Shown here piece after piece: positions 1 through 12,149 of a stretch of 64,000 bases of DNA. The notes under the pieces were generated by a model. The model saw only the letters and a program-made list of their open reading frames with translations, was not told where the DNA came from and made no database searches. The stretch is from Sclerodactyla briareus (taxonomy: Eukaryota; Echinodermata; Holothuroidea; Dendrochirotida; Sclerodactylidae): NCBI GenBank assembly GCA_026419785.1, contig JAODTK010001510.1, positions 1 through 64,000 of the forward strand, written 5' to 3'. Every line of letters starts with the position of its first letter. The stretch's first letter is position 1. A program made the position numbers and the translations under genes.

Positions 1-1600
1 ATTCCTATCAGTCTGAGATCCTTGATGTCAACATTCAATACGGGCGTATCCCTCGCGCTAAATGCATGACGAAACACTAACCATCGCCTGGACAAGCATG
101 CATGATTTCCATGCCCGGAGCATGGTACTTTTTGCAAAACCCCCCCCCCCCCCCTCCTAGCCATGATACGCTGTGGTTAGCCATTTTTTCTGTCTGTCCG
201 TTTTCCCGTCTCATAGGTATTTGTGTGCACGACCAGGGACGATGTTTTACAGCAATTTATTAATCTAAGCAGAGCGCCACCATTGTTGGCGCGTAGAAAT
301 TTAGGTTTTTTACCTTTTAGATCGCCAAAAAAGGGCACTTGCCGGGCCTATTGTAAAACCATTGATGTTGCGATTTAGTAAAAGTCCAGCATGTCAGCAA
401 GCGATTTCACCTAAATACCAAGAAACCCTACTGCAAGTTTACATATTCTAAAGCATGTGGAGATAAGGATTTAACACATCCCCTTCGCTTTATCCATTAA
501 TATTTGATTACACTGCAGTGACAATATTTGAATTTGATATACAACAAACAACCGAAATTGGGAATGTGGGGGAGATTATTTTGCCGGGTATCTAACGGAG
601 CCCAATCAATTGCTTGGCACAACCGTTGAGAAAAGTTTCGAGAGGAACAGGTCAACTCGATTGCAGAAATAGTACTTTTTGTACTTCAACATCAGCAGCA
701 GCGTAGCGCTAGGATTTTCCAGATGGCAGGCGCTGGAAGATGGTGTGGGGGGGGGGCAACAGTAATTCATTGGTTCATCGATTTACACTATCTAAGCCGG
801 AGAAACAAGTCATCGGTTGGTGTCGGTACCAGAAATTTTGGGTTATAAGGCCTCCTGGATGTTTTATAAGAGAAGCATGCATGCACTTCCCAATCTTCCC
901 TATCTTTTCGCAGCTTTCAATATTTTGCAGGGGCGCGATAGAGACATTGAAATGGTGAGCTTGTCATATTATCCCGAATGAACTACTTCTCTGATCTCAG
1001 ATTTTTTTTTTTTCCGTGGGCACTCAGGTTATTTTGTTAACATCTCACTTTCCGCTTCAACCCTCTTTCTTATTTCGTCTTCTCCCATTCTTCGTTCCTT
1101 CGCCCGAGTTGCGCTATACCAACTCGAGTTCTCGATCTCAAACTTGATTATGCACTGCCCCTCAGATACATGTGATGGATGGGTTTGGCCTAACTTGGCT
1201 TTTGATTCCACCTGACTGTCCTGTCTGACTATTGGGTGGGGGGTGGGGGGGGGGTTGGTATTTAAAATAACGTGCCATCTGATGCGGAGGGCCATGTCCG
1301 CTGATGCGAATCGTATTAAAGAGTTCATTAGGCGGGGAGCCTTTAGTATGAACCGCGCCCGATATGGGTCCCGACTTTGGTTAAGCGGTGTAACTTGTAA
1401 CTATTTTAGCTGATCGTGCAATCGCGGTGTACAATATGAAGCAGATTATGGTCCATCTTCTTCGACGAGGAGTCAACATTAATTTATGTCAGAAATTGAA
1501 AAAGTTAACTCACGTCTTTAAGCTGGTATGTTGCGGATCCACCGAAATCAGCATTAACCCCATTCTTCCATCATTAACCCATTAGCCGTACACCTTGTAA
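1..1600. other. Left flank, no gene recognised
   Basis: AT-rich sequence with homopolymer runs (C-run at 139-155, G-runs near 745 and 1,245). Open frames of 72 and 99 codons show no recognisable features and have stop-prone neighbours. Confidence 0.5.
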
Positions 1601-1607
1601 TTGTCCA

Positions 1608-1840
1608 GCTGCGGGTAAGCACTCTACAAGTCCTCATTGTCCCCTTCCGTCCTTCCTTTTCGTTTGTTATTCGTTTCGTCGTTCGTTCGTCCGTCCGATC
1701 TGTTCGTCACATTCATTTTGCACTCATACCTTCTGCCATACATTGCGATCGAGGTAAAACTTTGCGGGTGGATGGAGCATGCCCTGTCTTAATTTTTTGT
1801 GAATTTATATTCTTGGTAAATCCAATTATTTTTTCCCCCC
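1608..1840 (+). repeat. Dispersed repeat, copy 1
   Basis: Shares with 21,915-22,150 the order GCGGGTAAGCA-CTCTACAAGT, a CGTTCGTTCGTCCGTCC tract, CTGTTCGTCAC, a GCGATC.AGGT(A/T)AAACTT box, ATG(A/G)AGCAT and ATCCAATTA. Related only to the copy below in this window; family unknown. Confidence 0.75.
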
Positions 1841-1904
1841 AATTATATTTGACCGGTTTTGCAATCCTCGAGTGCAAACACGCTCAGTCCTAGAATATCC
1901 TTTT

Positions 1905-2140
1905 ATTTCGGTCTCGCAAACCTTCGGCCTCGGGGTCCCCAGTTTTAATTTTCGGCGTTGTGCGGACCTTCGGTCTCATATCGTGGACCCTTTATTATCA
2001 ATTTTCCGCTCGCGGGACCTTCAGTCTCGCGGAACCTTCTTCAATTTCAGTCCTCGCGAACTTTCGGCCTCCGTTGCTCCTTTTTCAATTTTTTCGGTCT
2101 CACGGACCTTCGGTCTCGTAGACCTTCGGTATCTTGGGCT
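1905..2140. repeat. Minisatellite with GGACCTTCGGTCTCG-like unit
   Basis: Diverged 15-base-like units (GGACCTTCGGTCTC, GGACCTTCAGTCTCG, GTAGACCTTCGGTATC) are spread over the interval, irregularly spaced. They create overlapping open frames on both strands that are not genes. A looser GGTCTCGGTCTCG-type repeat occurs at 24,390-24,530. Confidence 0.75.
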
Positions 2141-2599
2141 GTCAACCGTTGCGATCATCTGTAATATCCTGCAAAAGTGACAATCTTCCAACATTTTTTC
2201 TACTAAATCGAACATGTGGATGTTTACAATCGGCGATCTAGGATTTATAGCGAGCCAAAAATTTCAACCTGTACCTACGCCCAACCAAGAGTGTCGCTCC
2301 GCTTCGATAGCAAATTTCAGGTCCCCCCACCTCCGCTAATCGAACGAATCGATGCCCCCTGATTTACGCTATTATTTCGTGGACATTCATACTATTGTAA
2401 ATCCCCAGATCAGTTGATATTAAGTAATTATGAAGTTGTAATCATTTACCATCATCCGATGCAAATACCCGAGTGGTAATACTCATACCTATGGTGCACT
2501 TCCACCTGTGAACTTGCACTGGGAGACAACACTCGGAAATGAACACGGAACGGGATCTCGGAAGCTAAATTTACTTATTGGCAAATTAAAGGAAAGCAC

Positions 2600-3400
2600 T
2601 AAAAACGACGGGACGGTTCAACGACACATCGAAAACTGGGACGTGCTTCCAACAGTTCACCTCTCCCATTCGCCGCGACATCGCATTTGTCATCAATCGT
2701 AGAGCCAACTGTGGCGAAAAACACTACAAGAATACATCAACAAGTGCACCGACTGGTGCAACGACTGACGCATGAACTAAACCCACACAAATCACAAGTC
2801 ATTTACGTCAAGAAACGCTAACCCCTTCGACGAGACCCCCATGCTCACTATCAACGACGCACCACCATCCCGGCAGTAAGCAGGTCAAGTACCTGGATGA
2901 ACATCGATCACAAAGTCAAGCTAATTACCACCAACACACTTATCACCAGACCGGGCGATGACATCTTTCACTCTTCAGATTGGCGGGAAACTCGGACACC
3001 CCCGATCGCACCCAGCAAACCAGGAATGTCACACAATGATGAGTCGCCACCCATGAATACCGCACAGCGCTAATCCACGTACATGAGCGACACATGGAGA
3101 AACTGGAAAGAATACCTCGCAGACCTGCAGATCGCCTACCATCTTCCATACGACGGAACATCGGAGTGGCCCTGAAGACATCGCTAACATCCATCATACA
3201 ACGAACGACTCTCGATCTGGCAGACCAAACCTCTTCACAAATCAGAGCCCGCCATTACCTCCAATCTTCATCACAACTTCACCAGGAATCACTACAAACA
3301 CAGCGAAGCGACTACTAGTAAACAGACCCCCTCGCAAGGAATAAACCTGGAGTTCTTCGAAGACTACTAACATAATCCACCTTCCACATCTCCCGGTCAT
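2600..3400 (+). mobile_element. Jockey-type LINE 3' fragment
   Basis: The RT catalytic block reads FA(D)DIAFVIN at 2,669-2,700 with one base missing. It is followed by KLQEYINKCTDWCND, MKLNPHKSQVIYVKK near 2,790, a VKYLG-like box near 2,890, and HMEKLERIPRR..RIAYHLPYD near 3,094-3,160. This is the thumb and C-terminal part of a non-LTR RT. The strand is A/C-rich. Several frame shifts and stops are present. The 5' part is missing and the exact 3' end is not seen. Confidence 0.75.
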
Positions 3401-4140
3401 CGCAGTCTACTAACATCCACTTACTAGTTCTCATAACACCACTACATACACCACCACGCTTTCTTTCTTCCTGTACCCAGCGACCCGACAAATACGCCTT
3501 ATCGACGCGCCATCGCCCCATCGTCCTCATCTCCTGGCCATCGATAATCCACCTGTTCCCCTCTCTTTAGGCCGAGGCTGCTAGAACGTGGTTTGCCATC
3601 CGCTGCCTAGCGTCCTGTTTTGTACGTGCACATTCCGGCCCCGCCCCGTGTAACCTTTTTTATTATTCTTTCACCATCTCTACTAGGCCTCAGTTTTTCG
3701 TCTCATTTTTTCCGGCTGTGGTTTCCTCAGCCACCCGACGCAACGTCGGGTGGATGCAATACCACGAACGTAAAGTATGAAGTATAGGCTGGTGATCCAG
3801 CGTGGATACTTGATGGGAGATAAGACCGACGTTCATGCTTCCGGAGATGCTGCTCGCTTTTCGATCACAGAGAAGTAGAAATATCATTAGAATATAGACC
3901 GTTATGCAATAACATATAATATAATGGCCGCCTGGGTATTGTCATTCGCCCCGACAATCGAGAACTAAGTTCGTTTCCAAAATGTCAACTTTTGGCGCTA
4001 CAACTAGATAGTGTCAAAATTTTACCTTATTGCCTTTAACCAGACCCCGATCGATCCGATTGGTCGTTTAATGGATTAGGTTGCCAATGACGACAAAAAC
4101 CCGCGCACTAGGGACTCGAACCCCCCTCCCCATTGTGCTA
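3400..4140. other. Between LINE fragment and minisatellite, no gene seen
   Basis: C/T-rich then mixed sequence. A B-box-like CTCGAACCC is present near 4,113, but without an A box at tRNA spacing, so no tRNA is called. Confidence 0.5.
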
Positions 4141-4510
4141 GGGTGGTATTTCTACCCGGGGGTATTCGTCCTCGGGGTTAATTTAACCCGGGAGGGGGGT
4201 AATGTCCGGTTGGTAGTTGTCCTCGGTGGTTTTTGTTTTCGGGGGTGACTGTCCGGGGGGTAATTGTCTGGGGAGGGTTGTTGTCCTGGGGGTATTGTCC
4301 TTCGGGTGAATTGTCCCGGGGGGTTAATTTTCTGGGGTTGTTTGTCATGGGGGGTATTTGTCTTCGGGGTGATTGTCTGGGTGGATACTGTTCGGTGAGA
4401 ATTTTGTCCGGGCTATGTCGCCGGTTGGGACTTATTATCCGGGAGGATTTTATCCCAGAGGGTAGTCGTCCGGAGGGTAGTTTCGGGGGGTGTTTGCCCC
4501 CCGTCACCGG
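4141..4510. repeat. G-rich minisatellite, unit about 15 bases
   Basis: Repeated diverged units of the type GTCCGGGGGGTAATT or GTCCTCGGTGGT run through the interval. It lies directly against the left outer edge of the inverted duplication (near 4,515). The period is a multiple of three, so long open frames appear on both strands; they are not genes. Confidence 0.85.
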
Positions 4511-5923
4511 ACATGGATGATGAATAAATGAATAAACTCCACAAATGACATTGGAATTTTCACTTTAGCTGTGCTATGCAAAAACTTCCCAAATTGGGTG
4601 TTCTTAGACTCCCAAATGGTGTGGGGCAGAGGGCCATTTCATTAAATTCATGATTAAAATAACTTCACACATTAACCTCGAAGATATCTTCATCAGTACA
4701 TGCGTTTTTAGATTAATTGAAGTGGGCACGTGCACCAAGATTTTTTATGCAGCGTAGCACAAAATTGTCAAAGAAGGGAAGGTCGCAAATTGGTTAGATC
4801 ACTAGATGACCTTACTATCACAGAAAAAATATTCCTATAGTTGGGAAAATATATTGTGCTCACAATATTATTGACTGAAAGTGATATCCATTTTGATATT
4901 CCTGAAAGGACACTTGAATACATGCATCGACTTTTTCCAGCGTTTATGAACTTCGTTACTAACTCCTACCTCTTCTTGTCGGGAACAGGTTGGTCAGTGA
5001 GTGGCGCTATGTATATTTGAATCAAATACAAGCGCGAGCTGAGACAGACATATTCTAAGGCAATGACATTACTAATCTATTGAGGTGGTGTGTGGGGAGA
5101 AACCCGCACGACTATTAAAGAACCATTGAAACTGTATATAGTCTACTTTTCGATTTCAGAAATACTTTTTACTTATGACTCAGACTGCATTATGAATTAA
5201 AAAATTATGACAGCTTTGACAAAACATTTGGGGGGGGGGGCGGGCCCCCATGGTCACGACGCCACTGAATCCGAGCATGGTTGGGACCCATTTCGTTGAG
5301 TTTTATCGACTGAGGAACTGGGAAACTGGAAAATTTGCGTTCATAACCACTTTTTGGTCAGCCTTTTCTGTGGTATGGAAACATGGCAAAATGGGTTGCG
5401 GCGCTAGAATTAAGATATTGAAAAGACAAAAGACTAAGTGAACAATTACAATGAACATGAACTGTACATCCATCTTTGGTGTAACTCCTGTGAACCAATG
5501 ATACGATAACCAATTCTTGTGACCTGGAAAGAGCCTTGAATTCACTAAGCCTGCCTTTGCTCGTCAACGACCATCGTTATCCTCTATATCAAGTGCTATG
5601 CATTCTCACTCTCGATGAGAAAGATACATCCATATAATCCAGCCGATCCTGAGAATTACTGAACGTAGGTAAGTCTTGACGCCCCCAGTTTTTTCCCCGT
5701 AACTCACCGTAAGGGGGCACACACACTCGAAAGCTCTTGAAGCAACCCCTCATAGTTTCATGAGTGGTTTTGGCCTCTGGATCGTTCTTTCAATAGATGG
5801 TAGACTCATTCAGTCATAAAATCTGAATGAGCTTTACCATTCTGTCTTCCCAGGAGCGAAATCCAGGAATTCGAGCAGAATCCTGCTCTGCGATGTTTCC
5901 ACTTGAACTCGCTGACGCCGGCC

Positions 5924-6127
5924 TCAGTGTTTCCCTGGCCAAATTTGGGTAACAATATCAGCAAAACAGTGGACAATGTCCATATTCATGTACGGTCGCG
6001 AAACGAAAACATACCAATCCACACGTAGATCTTTGGCGATTTGGCCGATAGCTTGAAGGGACGCATGCCAAAGGAAGGGGTTTTCAAAATATTCAGATTT
6101 TGTGTCAGTTGGCCAGTTATCGGACAA
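5924..6127 (-). CDS. Unidentified open frame, partly conserved in the right arm
   Basis: A 67-codon frame on the - strand includes QAIGQIAKDLRVDWYVFVSR and HCFADIVTQIWPG. The counterpart on the + strand at about 50,520-50,660 is clearly homologous (GQIA, DLRV, CTLSTVLLI-equivalent DNA) but has lost the frame. The amino-acid composition looks protein-like, but no family is recognised. It may be an exon of a flanking duplicated gene. Confidence 0.25.
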   Translation of the reverse strand: MSDNWPTDTKSEYFENPFLWHASLQAIGQIAKDLRVDWYVFVSRPYMNMDIVHCFADIVTQIWPGKH

Positions 6128-6149
6128 TGTGGCACCCCGACTGCGAGCA

Positions 6150-7430
6150 AATTGAATGCGATTTAGCTAATATGTCGCAGCTATGAGGGTTCCCAGTGTG
6201 ACAACGGATTTCTCCTTCTATTGACTAGATAGCGTTTTCATTGCAAAACATGAAACCTAGGTAACGAGTTTGTATCGCCGAGACGAGACGGTCATAACTT
6301 CACAAACAGGAAGTGCAAGAGATGTGGAATAACGTCTATCTGTAGGTATCATTTCTGATTCCCCGTCTTCCCAATGAGGCGGCGATGTCGAGAGTGCCGA
6401 CGGGGATGGCTCATGTGTATCCACACGACGAGTTACCTGGGTATACCGAGCTAGTGAGCTATTATGTTCAGCACAATAGAAATTGTTTGAAAAGGCTCTA
6501 CCTCGACTGTTACTGGGATGTCTATCACAAACCACAATTCTGATTTCTCTTCTCGCCCATTAGGGTCTTTAGCAGCGCACCCGTAGCGCCTAGAGGCCCT
6601 AGACGAATGGTTTTCCCTCTACAAGCCTGAATTTCAGTCCCGATAGACAACGGCCTACATATATACTAGTTTAAGTATTTTGACATGTTCTGGGAGAGGG
6701 CGGATAGGTGAGGGGTATGGTTAGCCGAAGGAAAGAAGCGAACAGTTATTTTCGTTTTCTGAGTACACGGAATTAATGACAATAAATAAGTGATCACTAC
6801 TCACCCACTCATGGGAGTACTGTCTTGAAGGCACCCCCCTAGGGGCCGCTCCCACGTCCGCGATCCGACGATCAGACAATACAATCCCGGGCCTCAGTTC
6901 TCCGAATTGTATGGAGTACCCTCGTGGTTAGTGGAAGAATGGCGGTGAAAAAACGCCTATGTAGGAGGGGGGCAGTCCTAGAGTCATGAACCTCCGACCC
7001 CAATAGGTTGTGGCCTTTGTTTCAGTTACTACTGGACGCACCTCATGTTAATAGTCGGTTGGTAACTGCATGGACTGTTATTACAGTCTGACAGGTAACG
7101 GAGACGTGATCATGGTATCCGAAATGGTCCAGGTATCAATACGGTCTGATCAATACATGCCTCCACAGTACAGACTACAAGTTTAATTGGACGCCAAAGT
7201 CTGCTCCTGGATTGCCACGGTTCTCTCACTTCTGTATAAACACTTGTTTGATTGTCCCCCATACTAGACTGGCAATCAATTCCTCATCCGTGGGCGTCTC
7301 GAAGGGGAACGGTGCTGAAGCCCCTACCCCTCCCCTCATAGAACTCCCCCTCTCATCCCTTTAGCACCCCATTCTTGAAAAAAGGGAAAACCCGCTCAAA
7401 TAAGAATACTGGCTACGCCACGGGCAGGAT
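6150..7430. other. Left-arm-only segment, content unidentified
   Basis: Flanks on both sides align with the right arm (50,290 and 50,520 regions), but this block of about 1.1-1.3 kb has no counterpart there. It has no recognisable coding domain; a 92-codon - strand frame at 6,257-6,535 is unremarkable. It is a left-arm insertion or a right-arm deletion. Confidence 0.55.
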
Positions 7431-7799
7431 GCCTAAGATTATCTAAAACTGAAATTCCCATAGTGACTCCAAGTTGAAATATGCTGGCGACTCGAGTGAC
7501 TTGCTTCTATTGTGTTTGTATAATGACCATGCCTGGAATGACTCGACTGTCGTCTCTTGCCTTTTCACAGTAATATAATCAGTAACATGAACATACATGG
7601 AGAGTTGAAATTTCTGGTCTAAAACAACTGAAGTTTGTGCCGAACACCGAGTTCATTCCGTTGACAGTTGTGGCCGCCTCTTCAAGAATTTACTAAGAAC
7701 ATTCAGAATTAAAGGGTCCATAATTACTAACAATCGGCTCTCATCATGTTCATCAACAGAAAGAGCTTATTTGCCGAAATATCCAAATTCATTTGAGGT

Positions 7800-8105
7800 G
7801 ACTCCATGGTTGCCGTACACCCCACTCGGACAATTACACCCTGACAACACGTCCGGACAACCACCCCTGGAGGACCACCACCCACCCCACAATTCCTGCC
7901 CGTGACAATTCCCCCCACTTCGGACAATACCACCCGGACAAACCCCCTACCATGGACAAACTACCACTCCGGAGAATTCCCACCCGGACAATACTCACCT
8001 ATAACTCGCACCTCGGACAACTTCCACTCCGTAACAATTTCCACGCGAAATTCTTATCCTGACTACTTCCAACAACCCGGGCCATTTCCATCCGGCATTC
8101 CACTC
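7800..8105. repeat. Minisatellite, unit about 15 bases (left arm)
   Basis: The C-rich strand shows repeated CGGACAATTACCACC-like units, diverged and interrupted. It is the inverted counterpart of the array at 49,610-49,910 and is related in unit to the array at 4,141-4,510. The 113-codon + strand frame covering it is a by-product. Confidence 0.8.
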
Positions 8106-8109
8106 GGGG

Positions 8110-10990
8110 TAACTATATACACAAAATCACAATTTCAGTTATCGCACCGCCAAAAAGGGACGACGAGGCAGGATTTTAGCCACCATCAATCCTACCTACA
8201 TGGAAAACTGTCAAATCGGATATCGGTTCGGTTCAATACGTAAAACGTACACGATCGCAATTGATCTATGGTGTTACTCTTACACCTGCCTGCAAATGAT
8301 ATGGCTAATATTTTTGCCCCATTTCAATTTCGTTGGATTAGCCGTGGCTGAGTTACATCACATATGTTCCCGCAACCGAAACTACCTGATATTAAGGGGA
8401 GCCCCCCCCCGCCTTCTTCCCAAAACGCGTCTGTACATTTCGGAGCCTCAAATCGGCCTGGAATATTCTGGCAAGAAATTGAACTCGAACAGAAGTCTGT
8501 CCAACTCATTATTTTCGATCTTCGAAACAGTTAATGTGACTAATGCAAAACATAATACTATATTGCGCTGCGCGCGAAACCAATCGAACAAAAACAGATT
8601 GAAAACATGCGTACTCTGGTCAGGAACTATCCATTAAGACATTACGATACTTTTAGAGATGTGGTAATATCACATCCCCACTACCAATGCTGGGGCCATC
8701 ACCCCCCATAATCACCGGCCATGCATTCTCTTAGGAAAAGTTATTCAACATTATGAAAATGACAGAATAACTACTCCCGAGAGGCATGTATATTTTTTTG
8801 CCACGCTGCTCTCGAGTCATCTCAATCGAATGATGATCTCACCGGAAAGAACACTCTATTGGTCGGTATTGTCAGGAATCATGGATTATTTCGAATATTA
8901 AGGCTCTTCGATATTATGTTTTCCGTCCCCCGAGAAAGAATACGATCTAAAATATAACCGGGTAGCCAAATTGTCCCAAGAGTCTGAATTATAGTGCAAA
9001 TATTGCCAGAGGGCAGTACATTTGGTTGCAACTGATCTAGTGAAAAAAAAAAAAACTAGGAAATGAAACGGAATCCTTATGGTATAAATCGTGGCAATGC
9101 TGTTAGAATTTACAAAGGGAAATAAACAGTTGCAGAACTAATGCACAAATTTGACAGATCTTGTGCGTGAGACACCTCACTCCCCCTAGATCGACGTCCT
9201 CGTGTACAATAATATATTCAACTCGATAAAATAAATAAATTTGGAATAATAGGAATCCGTGTCCATTGCATGTATCATCCTATGTGTTGCACACACTATT
9301 TATTAATCGCATCATTAATAAACCCCGAGGCTACACGAAGAATATCCGTGATTCCATTCGTCGAGCATATACGACTATGTGATATCATTTTATACTTAGA
9401 GCTTGCACTCAACTTCACCCAACGAGCAAGTCAATCAAATTTGGGGGAAAACTAGAGTGGACAATTGAAAGTTTCAGTTTGTGTACTATAATCAGTTGTC
9501 CGACTTCAATCAGCTTAACTCAGTTGTAGTCAGAGCTGGCTGGTTCAATCAAGTTCAAGTTGTTATGTTGGTCGCATATTAATAACAGACGGTATGTGTA
9601 TAGTGTCACTTTCAAAGGGGAATTAATGTATGGGTATTTTATCCTATCAGAAAAGATCACAATTTTTCAATTTCTGAGATAAATGCCCCTGATTTAATTC
9701 CATGGCAATTTACGGGAAATACGACAAATTTGCCAAATACATAGGCTCACACATGCACACAATGAACCTAGAATCCTCTAAACTCATTGTTACCTACCTC
9801 GCTATGTGAATATCACTGTTCATGCCTCATTTCACGATTATGTTTTCTCATAAAAAACCCACATATTCATATTTTATGATGCTAGACTATTCACGTCAGA
9901 AACGGCATTTAGTTACATACCAACTGCATACGATACATAATTTAAAATTCGAGGCACGTTCCGAGATTCCGGCTTTTACTGTTTTCTTCAACACTATTTT
10001 CTCTGATAGTGAACGCATTTCTGTCATGACGCTGTTTCTCCCGAGTTTTTCGTCGGCCTCTCCTTGACTCTCGTATCCCTGAAAGAAACAAATCATTCGT
10101 TACAAATGAATCTAAACATTGTTTTTGGCGGTCAGATTATCTGCGTAGGCTGGGATTCTAGAGAGGCGTATGCGGGGGGTCCGGTACGCATGTGAAAATC
10201 GACAATTCAAGTGAATGGAGCAGGGCCAGTGTCCTGAATATGTCCTGTTTATTGGCAAAGAGAAATATAAATGAGGCAACGCAACACTGAATAGGCGAAA
10301 TAAGAACATGTGCCAAAAGCGTATACGGATGCGTAAATCATCCCGCGAATGAATCAATATGGAATTCTTTCTCAAAAATCAAGCAACGTCATATGCATGG
10401 ACTGCTGCATTTTTATGGTGTTTTGTTCGCATACACTTGCATGTTTTGTTTTCATATCGACAAACGTTTTTTCCGACATATGTGATTTTCATCATCCAGC
10501 CCGGCCCGTACAGCATCCATGAAATCCACCCAAGGCCTTATTGAAAAATTCTGGATTCAATGCCATTTCGTAACACTTTTAGTTGGTAATCTAATGGGTC
10601 GAAAGGTCAAGCGAATTCAATCTTGAAATGGCATTCAAGGGTATTATTGTTCTGCCTAATTAACAAGAACCCAAGGTACTAGTGATGCCTTTGCCTATGC
10701 GATTTAGGAAGTTGAAGCAGTGGCCTCAAAAAGGAAAACCATCCCAATGGCGTATGTATACGTTCACATTGCAAAATAAAAATGTGCGTATAAGCTTTGT
10801 TTTTCTCTTCGCTGGTCGCATATTTCATTTTTTCCCAATAGTTTGTGGTTTTTATTGTGTACACCCATCAGTTTCGCACACTATACGCTCAACGTCGTAC
10901 TGCTTTGTTCCCCTCATGTACCTTGGCACGATATCATTATAATCTCATTGAACTGTAACCGTGAACTGGCTCATACGACCCCATTGTAGT
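8110..10990. other. Left-arm 3' flank of the SLC22 pseudogene, no gene recognised
   Basis: Aligns inverted with right-arm 46,220-49,600 with the right-only block 47,940-48,660 missing. Frames at 8,200-8,637, 10,359-10,544 and 10,682-10,942 have homologous DNA in the right arm (49,038-49,238; 46,597-46,857; 46,171-46,500), but the protein readings diverge and break, so they look like non-coding conservation by descent. Confidence 0.5.
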
Positions 10991-10994
10991 TATG

Positions 10995-11870
10995 GCGAAC
11001 CTCCCTGATGCCCGTCCAAGACAATTTTGATGCCAATCGTCCTACGTTGTCCCAGATATTGGCATTTTATGACTTGGCTTCGGAGCCCCGCCAACTATAT
11101 AACTATTTAAATCAGCAAAAGCACCGAAAGCAACACGGACCCATCTACTCACTATTGGGCATCCGTCACCCAAGTAAATGGGAGTAATATCTCCTTCCGT
11201 CTTCCCCTTATCGTGCTCACAGAAATATTCATGCTAAACCTACTTAGGCCACGCCCCTCATGAATATAAATGAGGACTAGGCAATCCAATACAACAACTA
11301 CCATGTATTTATCAGACTCTTCATCATTTCACCAAACAAATTAGAGGAAATTATCGCTATGGTTTGTCCCGAATTGCATGGGGGGGTGATATGATTTGGT
11401 TTCTAGCCCCGTCACTCATAGAATACAGTTGAGATCACACCAAAACAATACTGCTCCCCTACTCACATGTGGCATCTCACCCCAGTAATTAAGCATATCT
11501 ACTTCCTTCTTCCCCTACAGGCTCACAAATCACAAACGAACTTTCAGGCGAAGCTACTTTATGCTCGCCCCCTATGGATATGATAAGGACCAACAAAACA
11601 TACCACAGTATTTTCATCACTCCTCACTGAGCCACCCAAACAAGTTTGACGAAAATCGGAAACTATTGTTGTCGAGATATTGCGCATTTTATGATCGGTT
11701 TTCTAAGCCCCTCTCACTCTGAAGATTAATTAGATCGGCCCCAAAGCATAGGATCATCTACTTCACTATGATGCAACCCACCACCACGTCAAGGAATAAT
11801 ACCTTCCACTTCCACTTATCGTGTTGCACAAGATGCTTTCAGCGAAACTATCTTTGAGCCTCCCCTCATG
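10995..11870. repeat. Tandem repeat, 3 units of about 290 bases (left arm)
   Basis: Three diverged units start near 10,995, 11,280 and 11,580. Each carries the same landmarks: CACTCA-type text, a CTTATCGTG/GCTCACA box, a GCGAAACTA box and a CGCCCCTCATG box. The array abuts the stop codon end of the left SLC22 terminal exon. The right arm has two units at the equivalent position. Confidence 0.75.
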
Positions 11871-11909
11871 AATGTTATATCAGACTCATATCCGACAATT
11901 GTTGGAGGG

Positions 11910-12142
11910 TCACGTACCTATATAAAGCTCCTGGTCTCTTGTAGTGACCCCCCCCCCTCGTCGGAAGTTTTTTCCCCTTGTTCTCCCGGTCATCAAAGAC
12001 GAAGGAAACCTGCAGCACACGCAACGACAAACCGAAGATCAAGTAAGGCCGGTTGTCCCGGCATCCTCAGAACAATAGCATTAGTGGCGCCATTAACCCT
12101 CCTATCGATAGGCCATGGAAAATAGTCCCATTGCATGTTGAC
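11910..12142 (-). pseudogene. SLC22 terminal exon (left copy)
   Basis: Reverse complement aligns with the right terminal exon from the GMG..MA.R region through PYLIFG, the CAAGF helix and the C-terminal PGALYIGT-like tail, ending at the same TGA (11,910-11,912). The acceptor corresponds to an AG just outside 12,142. There are several insertions and deletions, including an expanded C/G run near 11,950 that breaks the frame before the stop. It is useful for correcting the right copy, because the two carry different indels. Confidence 0.8.
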
Positions 12143-12149
12143 CTTTAGC

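Noticed and set aside
4100..4130. Possible tRNA or SINE B box (reverse strand)
   Set aside because: The A-box-like text is only a few bases away instead of the usual 30 or more, and no cloverleaf could be drawn.
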